Part shown: piece by piece, positions 49,529 through 56,278 of the stretch
Layout of the letters: each line of letters opens with the position of its first letter
Position numbering within the stretch: the first letter of the stretch is position 1
Translations under genes and position numbers: made by a program
Assembly: GCF_000478605.2 (NCBI RefSeq)
Contig: NZ_ASHX02000001.1
Location: forward strand, 3,883,895 to 3,947,894
DNA from: Streptomyces thermolilacinus SPC6
GTDB taxonomy: Bacteria > Actinomycetota > Actinomycetes > Streptomycetales > Streptomycetaceae
Reading direction: 5' to 3'
Length of the DNA: 64,000 nucleotides
The notes under the pieces: model-generated
What the model saw: the letters and a program-made list of their open reading frames with translations, nothing else
Told to the model about the DNA's origin: nothing
Databases searched by the model: none

Positions 49529-49586
49529 CGCCCGGCGTGTACGCCTGACGCGCCCGGGGCCGACGCCTCGTCGCCCCCGGTTGCGT

Positions 49587-49625
49587 ACGTCCCCGGCCAC
49601 GGTCCCGTACCGTGTCCGGGGACGT
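49587..49625 (+). terminator. Long two-part palindrome after eno
   Basis: Outer 10-bp arms ACGTCCCCGG (49587-49596) and CCGGGGACGT (49616-49625), inner 6-bp arms CACGGT and ACCGTG, loop CCCGT, one unpaired base on each side between stems. It lies seven bases before the ribosome site of the next gene, so it may end eno transcription or gate entry into the septation gene. Confidence 0.7.
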
Positions 49626-49648
49626 CGTACGTGAGGAGGGGCGAGCCG

Positions 49649-50122
49649 ATGGGCCAGGACCGGGACCGGTTCTCGACCGCGACGAGGCTGCGGCTGCTCG
49701 GCGAGCAGACCGCCGCCCGCGTCTACCGCTCCCAGAACCGCCGCCAGGCGCGCCGCTCCCGGCTCACCGGCCGGGCCGCGTTCCTCGCCCTCGTCGTGTG
49801 CACGATGGTCGTCGCCCTCGCGTACCCGATGCGGCAGTACGTGTCGCAGCGCGCCGAGATCGCCGAGCAGGAGCGGCTCGCCGAGGAGGCCGCCGCCCGC
49901 GTCGAACGGCTCCGCGACGAGAAGGCCCGCCTCCAGGACGACGCCTACGTCAAGCGGCTCGCCCGCCAGCACCTCCACTACGTGATGCCCGGCGAGACGG
50001 CGTACATCATGAACGACCCCGAGGCGGAGCGGCAGCACCGCACCGACCAGGGCGGCACCGGCCGGCCCTGGTACTCGAACGTCTGGGACGGCGTGGACCG
50101 CGCCGACCAGCGCGCCCCGTAG
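49649..50122 (+). CDS. divIC: FtsB/DivIC-type septum formation initiator
   Basis: A 157-residue bitopic membrane protein of the division complex. It has a basic cytosolic N-terminus (about 1-46), one transmembrane helix (about 47-65, AAFLALVVCTMVVALAYPM) and an extracellular coiled coil (about 68-103, QRAEIAEQERLAEEAAARVERL). The conserved DDAYVKRLARQHLHYVMPGE motif and a disordered tail follow. It partners FtsL and FtsQ at the sporulation septum in Streptomyces. The ATG at 49649 has a GAGGAGGGG site. The position after eno and before DUF501 and ppx is typical for actinobacteria. Confidence 0.93.
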   Translation: MGQDRDRFSTATRLRLLGEQTAARVYRSQNRRQARRSRLTGRAAFLALVVCTMVVALAYPMRQYVSQRAEIAEQERLAEEAAARVERLRDEKARLQDDAYVKRLARQHLHYVMPGETAYIMNDPEAERQHRTDQGGTGRPWYSNVWDGVDRADQRAP

Positions 50123-50197
50123 CCGCACGCCCCCGTCCCGAACCACCCACCGACCCCCGAACCGCCCCGAGCGGGACCGAGCAGGATCAAGGCAGGC

Positions 50198-50746
50198 ATG
50201 GAAACGCCCCCTCCGCAGACCGAACGCACCGAGCCGACCGAGGCCGATGTCGCGGCCTTCCAGGAACAGCTCGGCCGCCCGCCGCGCGGCCTGCGGGCCA
50301 TCGCGCACCGCTGCCCGTGCGGTGAGCCCGACGTGGTGGAGACCGCGCCCCGGCTCCCCGACGGCACGCCCTTCCCGACGACGTACTACCTCACGTGCCC
50401 CCGCGCGAACTCCGCGATCGGCACGCTGGAGGCGAACGGCGTCATGAAGGAGATGACCGAGCGCCTCGCCGCCGACCCGGAGCTGGCCGCCGCCTACCGC
50501 GCCGCGCACGAGGACTACATCGCCCGCCGCGACGCCATCGAGGTCCTCGCCGGGTTCCCCAGCGCGGGCGGCATGCCCGACCGCGTGAAGTGCCTGCACG
50601 TGCTGGTCGCCCACTCGCTGGTCGCCGGGCCGGGTGTGAACCCGCTGGGCGACGAGGCGCTGGCGATGCTGCCGGAGTGGTGGGCGAAGGGCCCGTGCGT
50701 GAGCGTGGAGCGCGGCGCGGACCACGCGGGGGAGGCGGGCGAGTGA
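50198..50746 (+). CDS. DUF501 family protein
   Basis: A 182-residue cytosolic protein with the DUF501 pattern: AFQEQLGRPPRGLRAIAHRCPCG, TYYLTCPRANSAIGTLEANG, and MPDRVKCLHVLVAHSLVAGPGVNPLGDEAL near the C-terminus. Several conserved Cys/His residues (CPCG, CPR, CLH, H) suggest a metal site. The family always sits between ftsB-type and ppx genes in actinobacteria, but its biochemical role is unknown. Its stop overlaps the ppx start (GTGA at 50743-50746). Confidence 0.9.
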   Translation: METPPPQTERTEPTEADVAAFQEQLGRPPRGLRAIAHRCPCGEPDVVETAPRLPDGTPFPTTYYLTCPRANSAIGTLEANGVMKEMTERLAADPELAAAYRAAHEDYIARRDAIEVLAGFPSAGGMPDRVKCLHVLVAHSLVAGPGVNPLGDEALAMLPEWWAKGPCVSVERGADHAGEAGE

Positions 50747-51657
50747 CCAGGGTCGCGGCCATCGACTGCGGTACGAACTCCATCCGCCTGCTCGTGGCGG
50801 ACATCGACCCCGAGGCGGGGACCCTCGTGGACCTGGACCGGCGGATGACGATCGTCCGCCTGGGCCAGGGCGTGGACCGCACGGGGCGGCTCGCCCCGGA
50901 GGCGCTGGAGCGCACGTTCGCCGCGTGCCGCGAGTACGCCGCCGCCATCAAGGAGCTGGGCGCCGAGCGGGTCCGGTTCGTGGCGACGTCCGCGTCCCGC
51001 GACGCCGAGAACCGCGAGGACTTCGTGCGGGGCGTGATGGACATCCTGGGCGTGGAGCCGGAGGTCATCACCGGCGACCAGGAGGCCGAGTTCTCCTTCA
51101 CGGGCGCGACGAAGGAGCTGCGGGGCAGCGACGAGTACCTGGTGGTGGACATCGGCGGCGGCTCGACGGAGTTCGTCGTCGGCACCGGGCACGTCGAGGC
51201 GGCCCGCTCGGTGGACATCGGCTGCGTACGGCTGACGGAGCGCCATGTGCGCCACGACCCGCCGACCGAGGACGAGGTGGCCGCGATCCGCGCCGACGTG
51301 CGCGCGGCGATCGCCCTGGCCGAGGAGACCGTCCCGGTCCGCGAGGCCCGCACGCTGGTCGGCCTCGCCGGCTCGGTCACCACGGTCGCGGCCCTGGCGC
51401 TTCGCCTCGGGGAGTACGACTCCGCGGCGATCCACCGCTCCCGCATCCCGTACGAGCGGGTGGCGGAGGTGTCGGCGCGGCTCCGCTCGCTGACCCACGA
51501 CGAACGCGCCGCCTTCCCGGTCATCCACCCGGGCCGCGTGGACGTCATCGTGGCGGGCGCGCTGGTCCTGGAGGAGATCATGACCCATGTGGCGGCGCAG
51601 GAGGTCGTGGTCAGCGAACACGACATCCTCGACGGCATCGCCTGGTCCCTGGCCTGA
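50743..51657 (+). CDS. ppx: Exopolyphosphatase / guanosine pentaphosphate phosphohydrolase (Ppx/GppA)
   Basis: A 304-residue member of the ASKHA ATPase-fold Ppx/GppA family that removes phosphate from polyphosphate or pppGpp. It shows AIDCGTNSIRLLVADI (P-loop 1), FVATSASRDAENREDF, ITGDQEAEFSFTGAT with conserved Glu, VVDIGGGSTEFV (P-loop 2, about 137-147) and GLAGSVTT. It is the short form lacking the C-terminal HD domain, as usual in actinobacteria. GTG 50743 overlaps the DUF501 stop. The last 15 codons plus the stop are repeated exactly 639 bases downstream, beyond a toxin-antitoxin module (see repeats). Confidence 0.95.
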   Translation: MTRVAAIDCGTNSIRLLVADIDPEAGTLVDLDRRMTIVRLGQGVDRTGRLAPEALERTFAACREYAAAIKELGAERVRFVATSASRDAENREDFVRGVMDILGVEPEVITGDQEAEFSFTGATKELRGSDEYLVVDIGGGSTEFVVGTGHVEAARSVDIGCVRLTERHVRHDPPTEDEVAAIRADVRAAIALAEETVPVREARTLVGLAGSVTTVAALALRLGEYDSAAIHRSRIPYERVAEVSARLRSLTHDERAAFPVIHPGRVDVIVAGALVLEEIMTHVAAQEVVVSEHDILDGIAWSLA

Positions 51658-51662
51658 CGGCC
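51614..51662 (+). repeat. 49-bp perfect direct repeat, left copy (3' end of ppx)
   Basis: Covers the codons EHDILDGIAWSLA plus stop of ppx and five bases beyond. It is identical over 49 bases to 52253-52301. Its last base is the last base of the relE stop codon read on the other strand. Confidence 0.97.
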
Positions 51663-51931
51663 TACAGGTTGCGGTACACGTCCCGCCGGTCGCCTACCTT
51701 GACGACGAGGATGACGAGCTCGCCATCGTTGACCTGGTAGGCGACCCGGTAGCTGCCGACCCTGAGCCGGTAGAGCCCGGAGGGGCCGCTGAGCTTCTTG
51801 ACGTCGGCGTCCTCGCGGTAGGGGTCGTCACCGAGTGCGGTCAGCGCGGCCAGGATGCGCATGGCGTCGGGGCGGCTGATGGCCCGGAGCTGCCGCTGCG
51901 CCGCCGCGGTGAACCGGAAGGCGTACTTCAC
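51662..51931 (-). CDS. RelE/ParE-family toxin
   Basis: An 89-residue toxin of the RelE/ParE fold: YAFRFTAAAQRQLRAISRP at the start, LRALGDDP-type spacing (here LTALGDDPYRED), KKLSGPSGLYRLRVGSYRVAYQV and VKVGDRRDVYRNL at the end. The conserved Arg/Tyr pattern of the mRNA-cleaving RelE branch is present. It starts at GTG 51931, which overlaps the antitoxin stop (GTGA), so the two proteins are made in step. Its stop codon coincides with the end of the left 49-bp repeat. It probably cleaves mRNA at the ribosome and is held inactive by the antitoxin. Confidence 0.93.
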   Translation of the reverse strand: MKYAFRFTAAAQRQLRAISRPDAMRILAALTALGDDPYREDADVKKLSGPSGLYRLRVGSYRVAYQVNDGELVILVVKVGDRRDVYRNL

Positions 51932-52200
51932 GCCGCCTCGCCGTCCTGCTCAGTGAACAGGTCCGCCAGCAGTTCCGCCATCGTCACGGTGGCGCCGCCC
52001 TCGGCGAGCACGGCTTCGGCCTCGCGCGCCAGCATCACGTCGGCGGCCTCCTCCAGTGCCTCGAAGTCCGAGATCGGCACCACGGCCGCCACGGGGACGC
52101 CGTTGCGCGTGATGACGGTCGGGACGCCCTCTTCGGCGCGGTTGATGTGATCGGCGAGGTGGGCGCGCGCTTCCCGGACGGTCACGGTGTTCTCGGTCAT
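51928..52200 (-). CDS. Phd/YefM-family antitoxin
   Basis: A 90-residue antitoxin. The N-terminal DNA-binding part ENTVTVREARAHLADHINRAEEG and VITRNGVPVAAVVPISDFEALEE are diagnostic of Phd/YefM. The C-terminal acidic helix (MAELLADLFTEQDGEAA) should wrap the toxin. The ATG at 52200 is preceded, six bases upstream, by the -10 box TACACT, so the mRNA is probably leaderless. The antitoxin presumably binds the TGTAC-N10-GTACA repeat that overlaps this box and represses its own operon. Confidence 0.93.
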   Translation of the reverse strand: MTENTVTVREARAHLADHINRAEEGVPTVITRNGVPVAAVVPISDFEALEEAADVMLAREAEAVLAEGGATVTMAELLADLFTEQDGEAA

Positions 52201-52206
52201 GAGCGA

Positions 52207-52228
52207 AGTGTACGCGCGAGCGTGTACA
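52207..52228 (-). promoter_or_regulatory. Promoter and operator of the toxin-antitoxin operon
   Basis: On the minus strand TACACT (52212-52207) lies six bases before the antitoxin ATG. The inverted repeat TGTAC (52209-52213) and GTACA (52224-52228), with a 10-base gap, overlaps it and fits autoregulation by the antitoxin-toxin complex. Confidence 0.55.
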
Positions 52229-52252
52229 CCCCGCATCCGTGCCGGTTCGCGG

Positions 52253-52301
52253 GCGAACACGACATCCTCGACGGCATCGCCTGGTCCCTGGCCTGACGGC
52301 C
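52253..52301 (+). repeat. 49-bp perfect direct repeat, right copy
   Basis: Identical to 51614-51662. It encodes the same ppx C-terminal residues and stop but is now separated from ppx by the toxin-antitoxin module. It is followed after 25 bases by the ppx-side terminator, as expected for the original ppx 3' end. Confidence 0.97.
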
Positions 52302-52326
52302 GTGCTCGTCGCGTATCGGTGACGGG

Positions 52327-52365
52327 ACCGCCCCCGCCCGGTCCTGTGGGACGGGCGGGGGCGGT
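52327..52365. terminator. Terminator originally serving ppx, shared with the minus-strand secreted protein
   Basis: Perfect 14-bp stem (52327-52340 with 52352-52365), 11-base loop. It is the first strong terminator after ppx; the toxin-antitoxin module sits between it and the ppx stop codon. Confidence 0.85.
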
Positions 52366-52387
52366 ACCGATCGGCCTTGTCCGAGGA

Positions 52388-52966
52388 TCAGGAGTCGTAG
52401 GCGATCTTCAGGTCGGTGCCGAACTCGCCGTCCTTGCCGGGCGCCGGCGCGGTGCCTCCGGTCGGCTGGTCCGCGGCGGCGCTGCGGCTGATGCCGTCGA
52501 ACAGCGCGTAGTTGAAGCGGAACCCGAGGTTCGCGGTGCCGGTCTTGCCGCCGACCTTCACGCGGAAGGTGCAGTTCCCCCAGAGGGTGTAGTCCTTGTT
52601 GCGCCGGTTGTTCTTGACCGACGAGTGCCAGAAGTAGTCGACCGGCACACTGGCGTGGCTGTCGTGGTAGGGCAGCTGCATGTGGCCGGCCTTGCAGGTC
52701 ATCCTGCCCGTGGCGATGGCCTGGACCTTCGGCGAGGTGCGGAACGACCACGCCATGGTGGCGGGCTTGCCGACGGTCCCGGCCATGTTCACCTGCCCGG
52801 TGAACGTGCCGTTGGAGTCGGTCTTCTTGTAGTACGGGGCGGACATCTTGAAGGTGTGCTTCGCCTGCTGCGTGCCCGCGTGCGCGGGGGCCGAGGCCAG
52901 CAGCATCGAGGCGGCCAGAGCGGCGGAGCCGAGCGCGGCGGCGCGCCTGGCGGCTATGAGAGACAT
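52388..52966 (-). CDS. Secreted protein of unknown function
   Basis: A 192-residue exported protein. Signal peptide about 1-29 (ends ASAPAHA), then a beta-rich domain (TFKMSAPYYKKTDSNGTFTG, AMAWSFRTSP-like TMAWSFRTSPKVQ). Two cysteines (MTCKAGH, GNCTFRV) probably form a disulfide, and the C-terminal tail is acidic and Gly/Ala-rich. I do not recognise the family; no catalytic motif is visible. The ATG at 52966 gives a normal signal peptide; a start 14 codons earlier is possible. It ends close to the shared terminator and has no obvious operon partner. Confidence 0.8.
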   Translation of the reverse strand: MSLIAARRAAALGSAALAASMLLASAPAHAGTQQAKHTFKMSAPYYKKTDSNGTFTGQVNMAGTVGKPATMAWSFRTSPKVQAIATGRMTCKAGHMQLPYHDSHASVPVDYFWHSSVKNNRRNKDYTLWGNCTFRVKVGGKTGTANLGFRFNYALFDGISRSAAADQPTGGTAPAPGKDGEFGTDLKIAYDS

Positions 52967-53065
52967 CGGATGGGTCCTGCTTCCGTCCATCCGCGCGGGC
53001 GTCGGCAACCAACCGCGGTCCGCGCGTGACTGGTGGATACGACCGGCGCGTTCCGGGCGGGACGA

Positions 53066-53383
53066 TCAGGTGTCGAAGGTGATGTCGAGGCCGGACGAGT
53101 AGCCCGGACCCCCGGTGCCCCCGCCGTCCCCCGGCAGCGGCTCCGGCCCGGACGGCCAGACGCGCACAGCCCTCCAGCGGAACTGGTCCTGCTCGGCCCG
53201 CTCCGCCGTGAAGGTGACGGCCTCCCCGGCGGTCAGCGCGCGGAACCCCTCGGCCTCGACGGCCGAGTAGTGCGCCCACACGTCGTCCGGGAGGCCGGGC
53301 GTCACCAGGACGCCCCAGCCCTCCTCGCTGTGCCACTCCCGCACGTGTCCGTCGTACACGTCGTCAGGCGTCACGTCGGACAC
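53066..53383 (-). CDS. Cold-shock-domain-like protein
   Basis: A 105-residue protein whose first 75 residues follow the cold-shock fold: DGHVREWHSEEGWGVLVTPG (strand 1-2, W and G pattern), VWAHYSAVEAEGFRALTAG and VTFTAERAEQDQFRWRAVRVWP. The classic RNP1 motif (KGFGFI) is replaced by EGWGVL, so nucleic-acid binding may be weak or changed. The tail is Gly/Pro/Asp-rich. The GTG at 53383 has GGGGGAAG upstream and overlaps the end of the PaaX-like gene by 13 bases, so the two are co-transcribed. Confidence 0.8.
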   Translation of the reverse strand: MSDVTPDDVYDGHVREWHSEEGWGVLVTPGLPDDVWAHYSAVEAEGFRALTAGEAVTFTAERAEQDQFRWRAVRVWPSGPEPLPGDGGGTGGPGYSSGLDITFDT

Positions 53384-54426
53384 ACTTCCCCCTGGTTCGA
53401 TGAACGTCGCCCGGCAGTGCCGTGCCGCTGGTCAGGCGGCACACGACCGGTGTCCGAAACCGTATCAGCCGTCCGCGCGCGACCCCCAGACCACTGCGGC
53501 GCCCGGTCTGAGGGGCCCTCAGCCGCCGCCGGCTCCAGGGCGTCCGCGTACAGTGCGAAGAGCCGCGGGGCGGGGGCGTCGCCGGCCGGCCGTCCGGTGC
53601 GGAGGCGGCGCAGGCACGCGGCGGTCAGGTCGCGGGCGCGGGTGCCGGGCCACGGCTGGGGCAGGAGCTCGGGCGGCAGGAGCGGGTCGGGGGTCATCGC
53701 CGCGGTGAAGTGCGCGGCGAGTTCCACGAAGGTGGTCAGCCGTTCCGCCTCCGGCATCTCCGGCCCCCGCGCGAGCCGCTCCAGGCACCTCTCGGCGAAG
53801 GCCGCCAGGCGGGTGTGCCGGGAGGCGACCTCCTCCAGGGGCCACAGGGCGGCCGCCAGGGCGCGCGGTGCGGTGATGTCCCCGATCCGCAGGTCGCCAC
53901 TGCTCAGGCAGGTGAGCGCGTCCAGGACGCCGAGGCGGCCGGCCTCGGCGCGGACGAGTCCGGTGACGGGGTTGGCGGTGACGTACAGGCCGCTCTGGAC
54001 GGGCGCCGCGCCGAGGTGCAGCAGGCGCTCGCGCAGCGCGTCGCGGGCGGAGCGGCGGGTCTCGGGGATGGCGAAGGCGAACAGGTGCCAGGTGCCGTCC
54101 CACGGGGCGAGTCCCGCGTCCTGCCGGCAGGCGTGGCGTACGTACGCGGCGTCGGGCGCCAGGGACCCCGTGACGTCGGCGACGGCGCGGAGGGTGGCGC
54201 GGCGGCCGCGGCCCTCCTGGGTGAAGCGCCCCTCGTCGACGAGGCGTTTGACGCACAGCCGGACCTGCTGGCCCGTCATGCCGAGGAGCTCGGCGACGGT
54301 GTAGAGCTCACCGGCGTCGACGGTGCCGTCCTCGCGGACCAGGGCGTGCACCAGGAGCCGCGTGGGGATCTCCGGCCTGCCGTCCGGCTCGTCCGCCGCG
54401 ACCGGGTCGCTGGTAGGGGCGTTCAC
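53371..54426 (-). CDS. PaaX-like transcriptional regulator
   Basis: A 351-residue regulator. The N-terminal winged helix (about 18-75: IPTRLLVHALVREDGTVDAGELYTVAELLGMTGQQVRLCVKRLVDEG) is followed by PaaX-type central and C-terminal domains (WDGTWHLFAFAIPETRRSARDALRERL; GLYVTANPV; WPLEEVASRHTRLAAFAER). PaaX proteins repress phenylacetate or other catabolic genes and respond to acyl-CoA ligands. Here the only nearby targets are the coupled GNAT gene and the divergent alpha/beta hydrolase. GTG 54426 overlaps the GNAT stop (GTGA). Confidence 0.85.
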   Translation of the reverse strand: MNAPTSDPVAADEPDGRPEIPTRLLVHALVREDGTVDAGELYTVAELLGMTGQQVRLCVKRLVDEGRFTQEGRGRRATLRAVADVTGSLAPDAAYVRHACRQDAGLAPWDGTWHLFAFAIPETRRSARDALRERLLHLGAAPVQSGLYVTANPVTGLVRAEAGRLGVLDALTCLSSGDLRIGDITAPRALAAALWPLEEVASRHTRLAAFAERCLERLARGPEMPEAERLTTFVELAAHFTAAMTPDPLLPPELLPQPWPGTRARDLTAACLRRLRTGRPAGDAPAPRLFALYADALEPAAAEGPSDRAPQWSGGRARTADTVSDTGRVPPDQRHGTAGRRSSNQGEVCPT

Positions 54427-55061
54427 CGCGTACGCCCCTTCCCGGACGCGTCCGCGGAGGTGACCGGGCGGTGCATGGTGGTGACCGCGCCGAAGCCCAG
54501 GGGACCGCGCAGATACGGGGTGCGCTCGGTGCGCACGGCGGTGAAGCCGTACCGCTCGTACAGCGCCCTGGCGCGGGGGTTGACGTCGATGACGTCCAGC
54601 CGGACCCGGCGGCAGCCGTGGTCGGCCGCCACCGCGGCGATCTCCTCCAGCAGCAGCCCGCCGATGCCGCGCCCGCGGTGGGCCGCGTCCACGGCGATGC
54701 CGTCCATGACGAGTTCCCCCTCCGCGGGCGTCCGCTCGAACAGGGCCAGGACCGCCAGGCGCGGCAGGCCGCGCAGCGGACCGTAGGCCGACAGCACGTC
54801 CCGCGCGCCGCCGCCCGTCAGCGCGCGGTCGCCGAGCCGGTACCCGGCGACGCCGACGACGCGGCCTCCCACGAGGGCGGTCACGCCCCGGTCGTGCCGC
54901 AGGTGGTCCGCGATGAACCGGCGCCCCGTCTCCGGCGGGTTCAGCGCGGGCGCGAGCTTTCGCCCGAAGGCCTCCCAGTACAGCGCCGCCACCCGCGCCT
55001 CCTCGCCCCGGGGCACCCCTCTGCGCACCGCCGTCGGGTGACCGCGCTTCGCCGTCTCCAT
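54423..55061 (-). CDS. GNAT-family N-acetyltransferase
   Basis: A 212-residue enzyme with a complete GNAT core: ARVAALYWEAFGRKLAP, VTALVGGRVVGVAGYR, LVMDGIAVDAAHRGRGIGGLLLEEI (acetyl-CoA loop RGRGIG) and RLDVIDVNPRARALYERYGF (motif B). It acetylates a small-molecule or protein amine, identity unknown. It is first in the minus-strand operon GNAT / PaaX-like / cold-shock-like and is divergent from an alpha/beta hydrolase gene across a 90-base region with repeated elements. Confidence 0.9.
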   Translation of the reverse strand: METAKRGHPTAVRRGVPRGEEARVAALYWEAFGRKLAPALNPPETGRRFIADHLRHDRGVTALVGGRVVGVAGYRLGDRALTGGGARDVLSAYGPLRGLPRLAVLALFERTPAEGELVMDGIAVDAAHRGRGIGGLLLEEIAAVAADHGCRRVRLDVIDVNPRARALYERYGFTAVRTERTPYLRGPLGFGAVTTMHRPVTSADASGKGRTR

Positions 55062-55159
55062 GCCGCTCCCTCCGTCGCCGCACCGCTAGTGCGATCGAGT
55101 GTAGTACGTTCATTCTCGATACGAGCGTTTTTGGTAGGAGCGTTTTCTGTGGGGTGGGC
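55062..55159. promoter_or_regulatory. Divergent regulatory region with direct repeat
   Basis: AT-enriched spacer. TACGAGCGTTTT (55120-55131) and TAGGAGCGTTTT (55135-55146) form a direct repeat with a period of 15 bases. It is a plausible operator for the PaaX-like regulator acting on both sides. Confidence 0.5.
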
Positions 55160-56236
55160 ATGTCCGTGGGACTCCAGGCGTCCGGGGGGCGCGGGCGGCG
55201 CGTGTGGCGCCGGACGCTGAAGGTGCTGGTGGGCGCCCTGGCGGTGGCCGTCGGGCTGGCCGGGCTGGCGGTGTGGCAGAACACCTACGCGCTGCGCGAG
55301 GAGCGGGTGTCGCTGCGGCACGACGGAAAGCTGCTCCAGGGCGTGCTGGCGCTGCCCGAGACGGGGGAGGGGCCGTTCGGCCTGGTCGTCTTCGTCCACG
55401 GCGACGGGCCCGTCGACGCGACCCACGAGACGTTCTACCGGCCGGTCTGGGAGTCCTTCGCCCGCGCGGGGTACGCCTCGCTGTCGTTCAGCAAGGCGGG
55501 GGTCGGCGGCTCCGAAGGCGACTGGCTGGAGCAGAGCATGGCGGACCGTGCGGAGGAGACGCTGGCCGCCGTCGCCTGGGCCCGCGGCCGCCCGGACATC
55601 GACGGGTGGCGCATCGGCCTGTGGGGCGCCAGCCAGGCCGGCTGGGTGCTGCCGAAGGCGGCCGCGCGCGACCCGCGCCTCCAGTTCGTCATCGCCGTCT
55701 CCCCGGCGGTCAACTGGCTGCGGCAGGGCCGGTACAACCTCCTCGCCGAACTGCGCCGCGACAACGCCGCCCCCGCCCGGCGGGAAGCGGCGCTGCGCCG
55801 CAGGGAGGCCACACTGCGCCTGCTGGAGCGGGGCGCGTCCTTCGCCGAGTACCGCGCGGCGTTCGGCGACGCGGACGGGATGACGCCCGCGCGGTGGTCC
55901 TTCATCGCCAGGAACTTCACCTCCGACGCGACCGCCGACCTGCGGGCGATGCGCGGCACCCCCGTCCTGCTGGTCCTGGCCGGCCGGGACGACAATGTGG
56001 ACGTCGCGGAGACCGAGGCCGTCTACCGCGAGACCCTCCCGGCCGCGTCCCTCCGGGTCCTCCGCTACCCCGGTGCCTCGCACACACTGGTCGACCGGGA
56101 CACGGAGGACTCCCCGTGGCGCCTGACCCTCACCGCGGTCTTCGCGCCCCGGCGGCTGTACGCGGAGGGGTTCCTCGCCGACCAGGCCGAGTTCACCGCC
56201 CACCCGCCCAAGCGCCCGGCGCCCGCGGCCCGGTAG
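55160..56236 (+). CDS. Membrane-anchored alpha/beta hydrolase
   Basis: A 358-residue protein. An N-terminal hydrophobic helix (about 20-38) anchors it with the enzyme outside. The hydrolase fold follows: GLVVFVHGDGPVDAT (oxyanion segment HGDGP), GWRIGLWGASQAGWVLP with the nucleophile Ser in GASQAG, VLLVLAGRDDNVDVAE (Asp) and YPGASHTLVD (His). The triad is complete; the pattern fits esterase/acyl-peptidase-like enzymes. The ATG at 55160 is taken, with GTG 55154 possible. Its promoter faces the GNAT/PaaX operon, suggesting common control. Confidence 0.88.
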   Translation: MSVGLQASGGRGRRVWRRTLKVLVGALAVAVGLAGLAVWQNTYALREERVSLRHDGKLLQGVLALPETGEGPFGLVVFVHGDGPVDATHETFYRPVWESFARAGYASLSFSKAGVGGSEGDWLEQSMADRAEETLAAVAWARGRPDIDGWRIGLWGASQAGWVLPKAAARDPRLQFVIAVSPAVNWLRQGRYNLLAELRRDNAAPARREAALRRREATLRLLERGASFAEYRAAFGDADGMTPARWSFIARNFTSDATADLRAMRGTPVLLVLAGRDDNVDVAETEAVYRETLPAASLRVLRYPGASHTLVDRDTEDSPWRLTLTAVFAPRRLYAEGFLADQAEFTAHPPKRPAPAAR

Positions 56237-56278
56237 CCGGTCCGCCCCCGGGCCGGGGCGCGGGCGGCGCGCGCGGGG

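Noticed and set aside
51614..52301. Integrated plasmid or prophage remnant next to ppx
   Set aside because: No integrase, excisionase, replication or phage gene lies between the 49-bp repeats; only the toxin-antitoxin pair is present.
53371..55284. 637-codon frame fusing sequence upstream of the PaaX-like regulator
   Set aside because: The first 286 codons are out-of-frame antisense of the GNAT and spacer; PaaX homology begins at GTG 54426.
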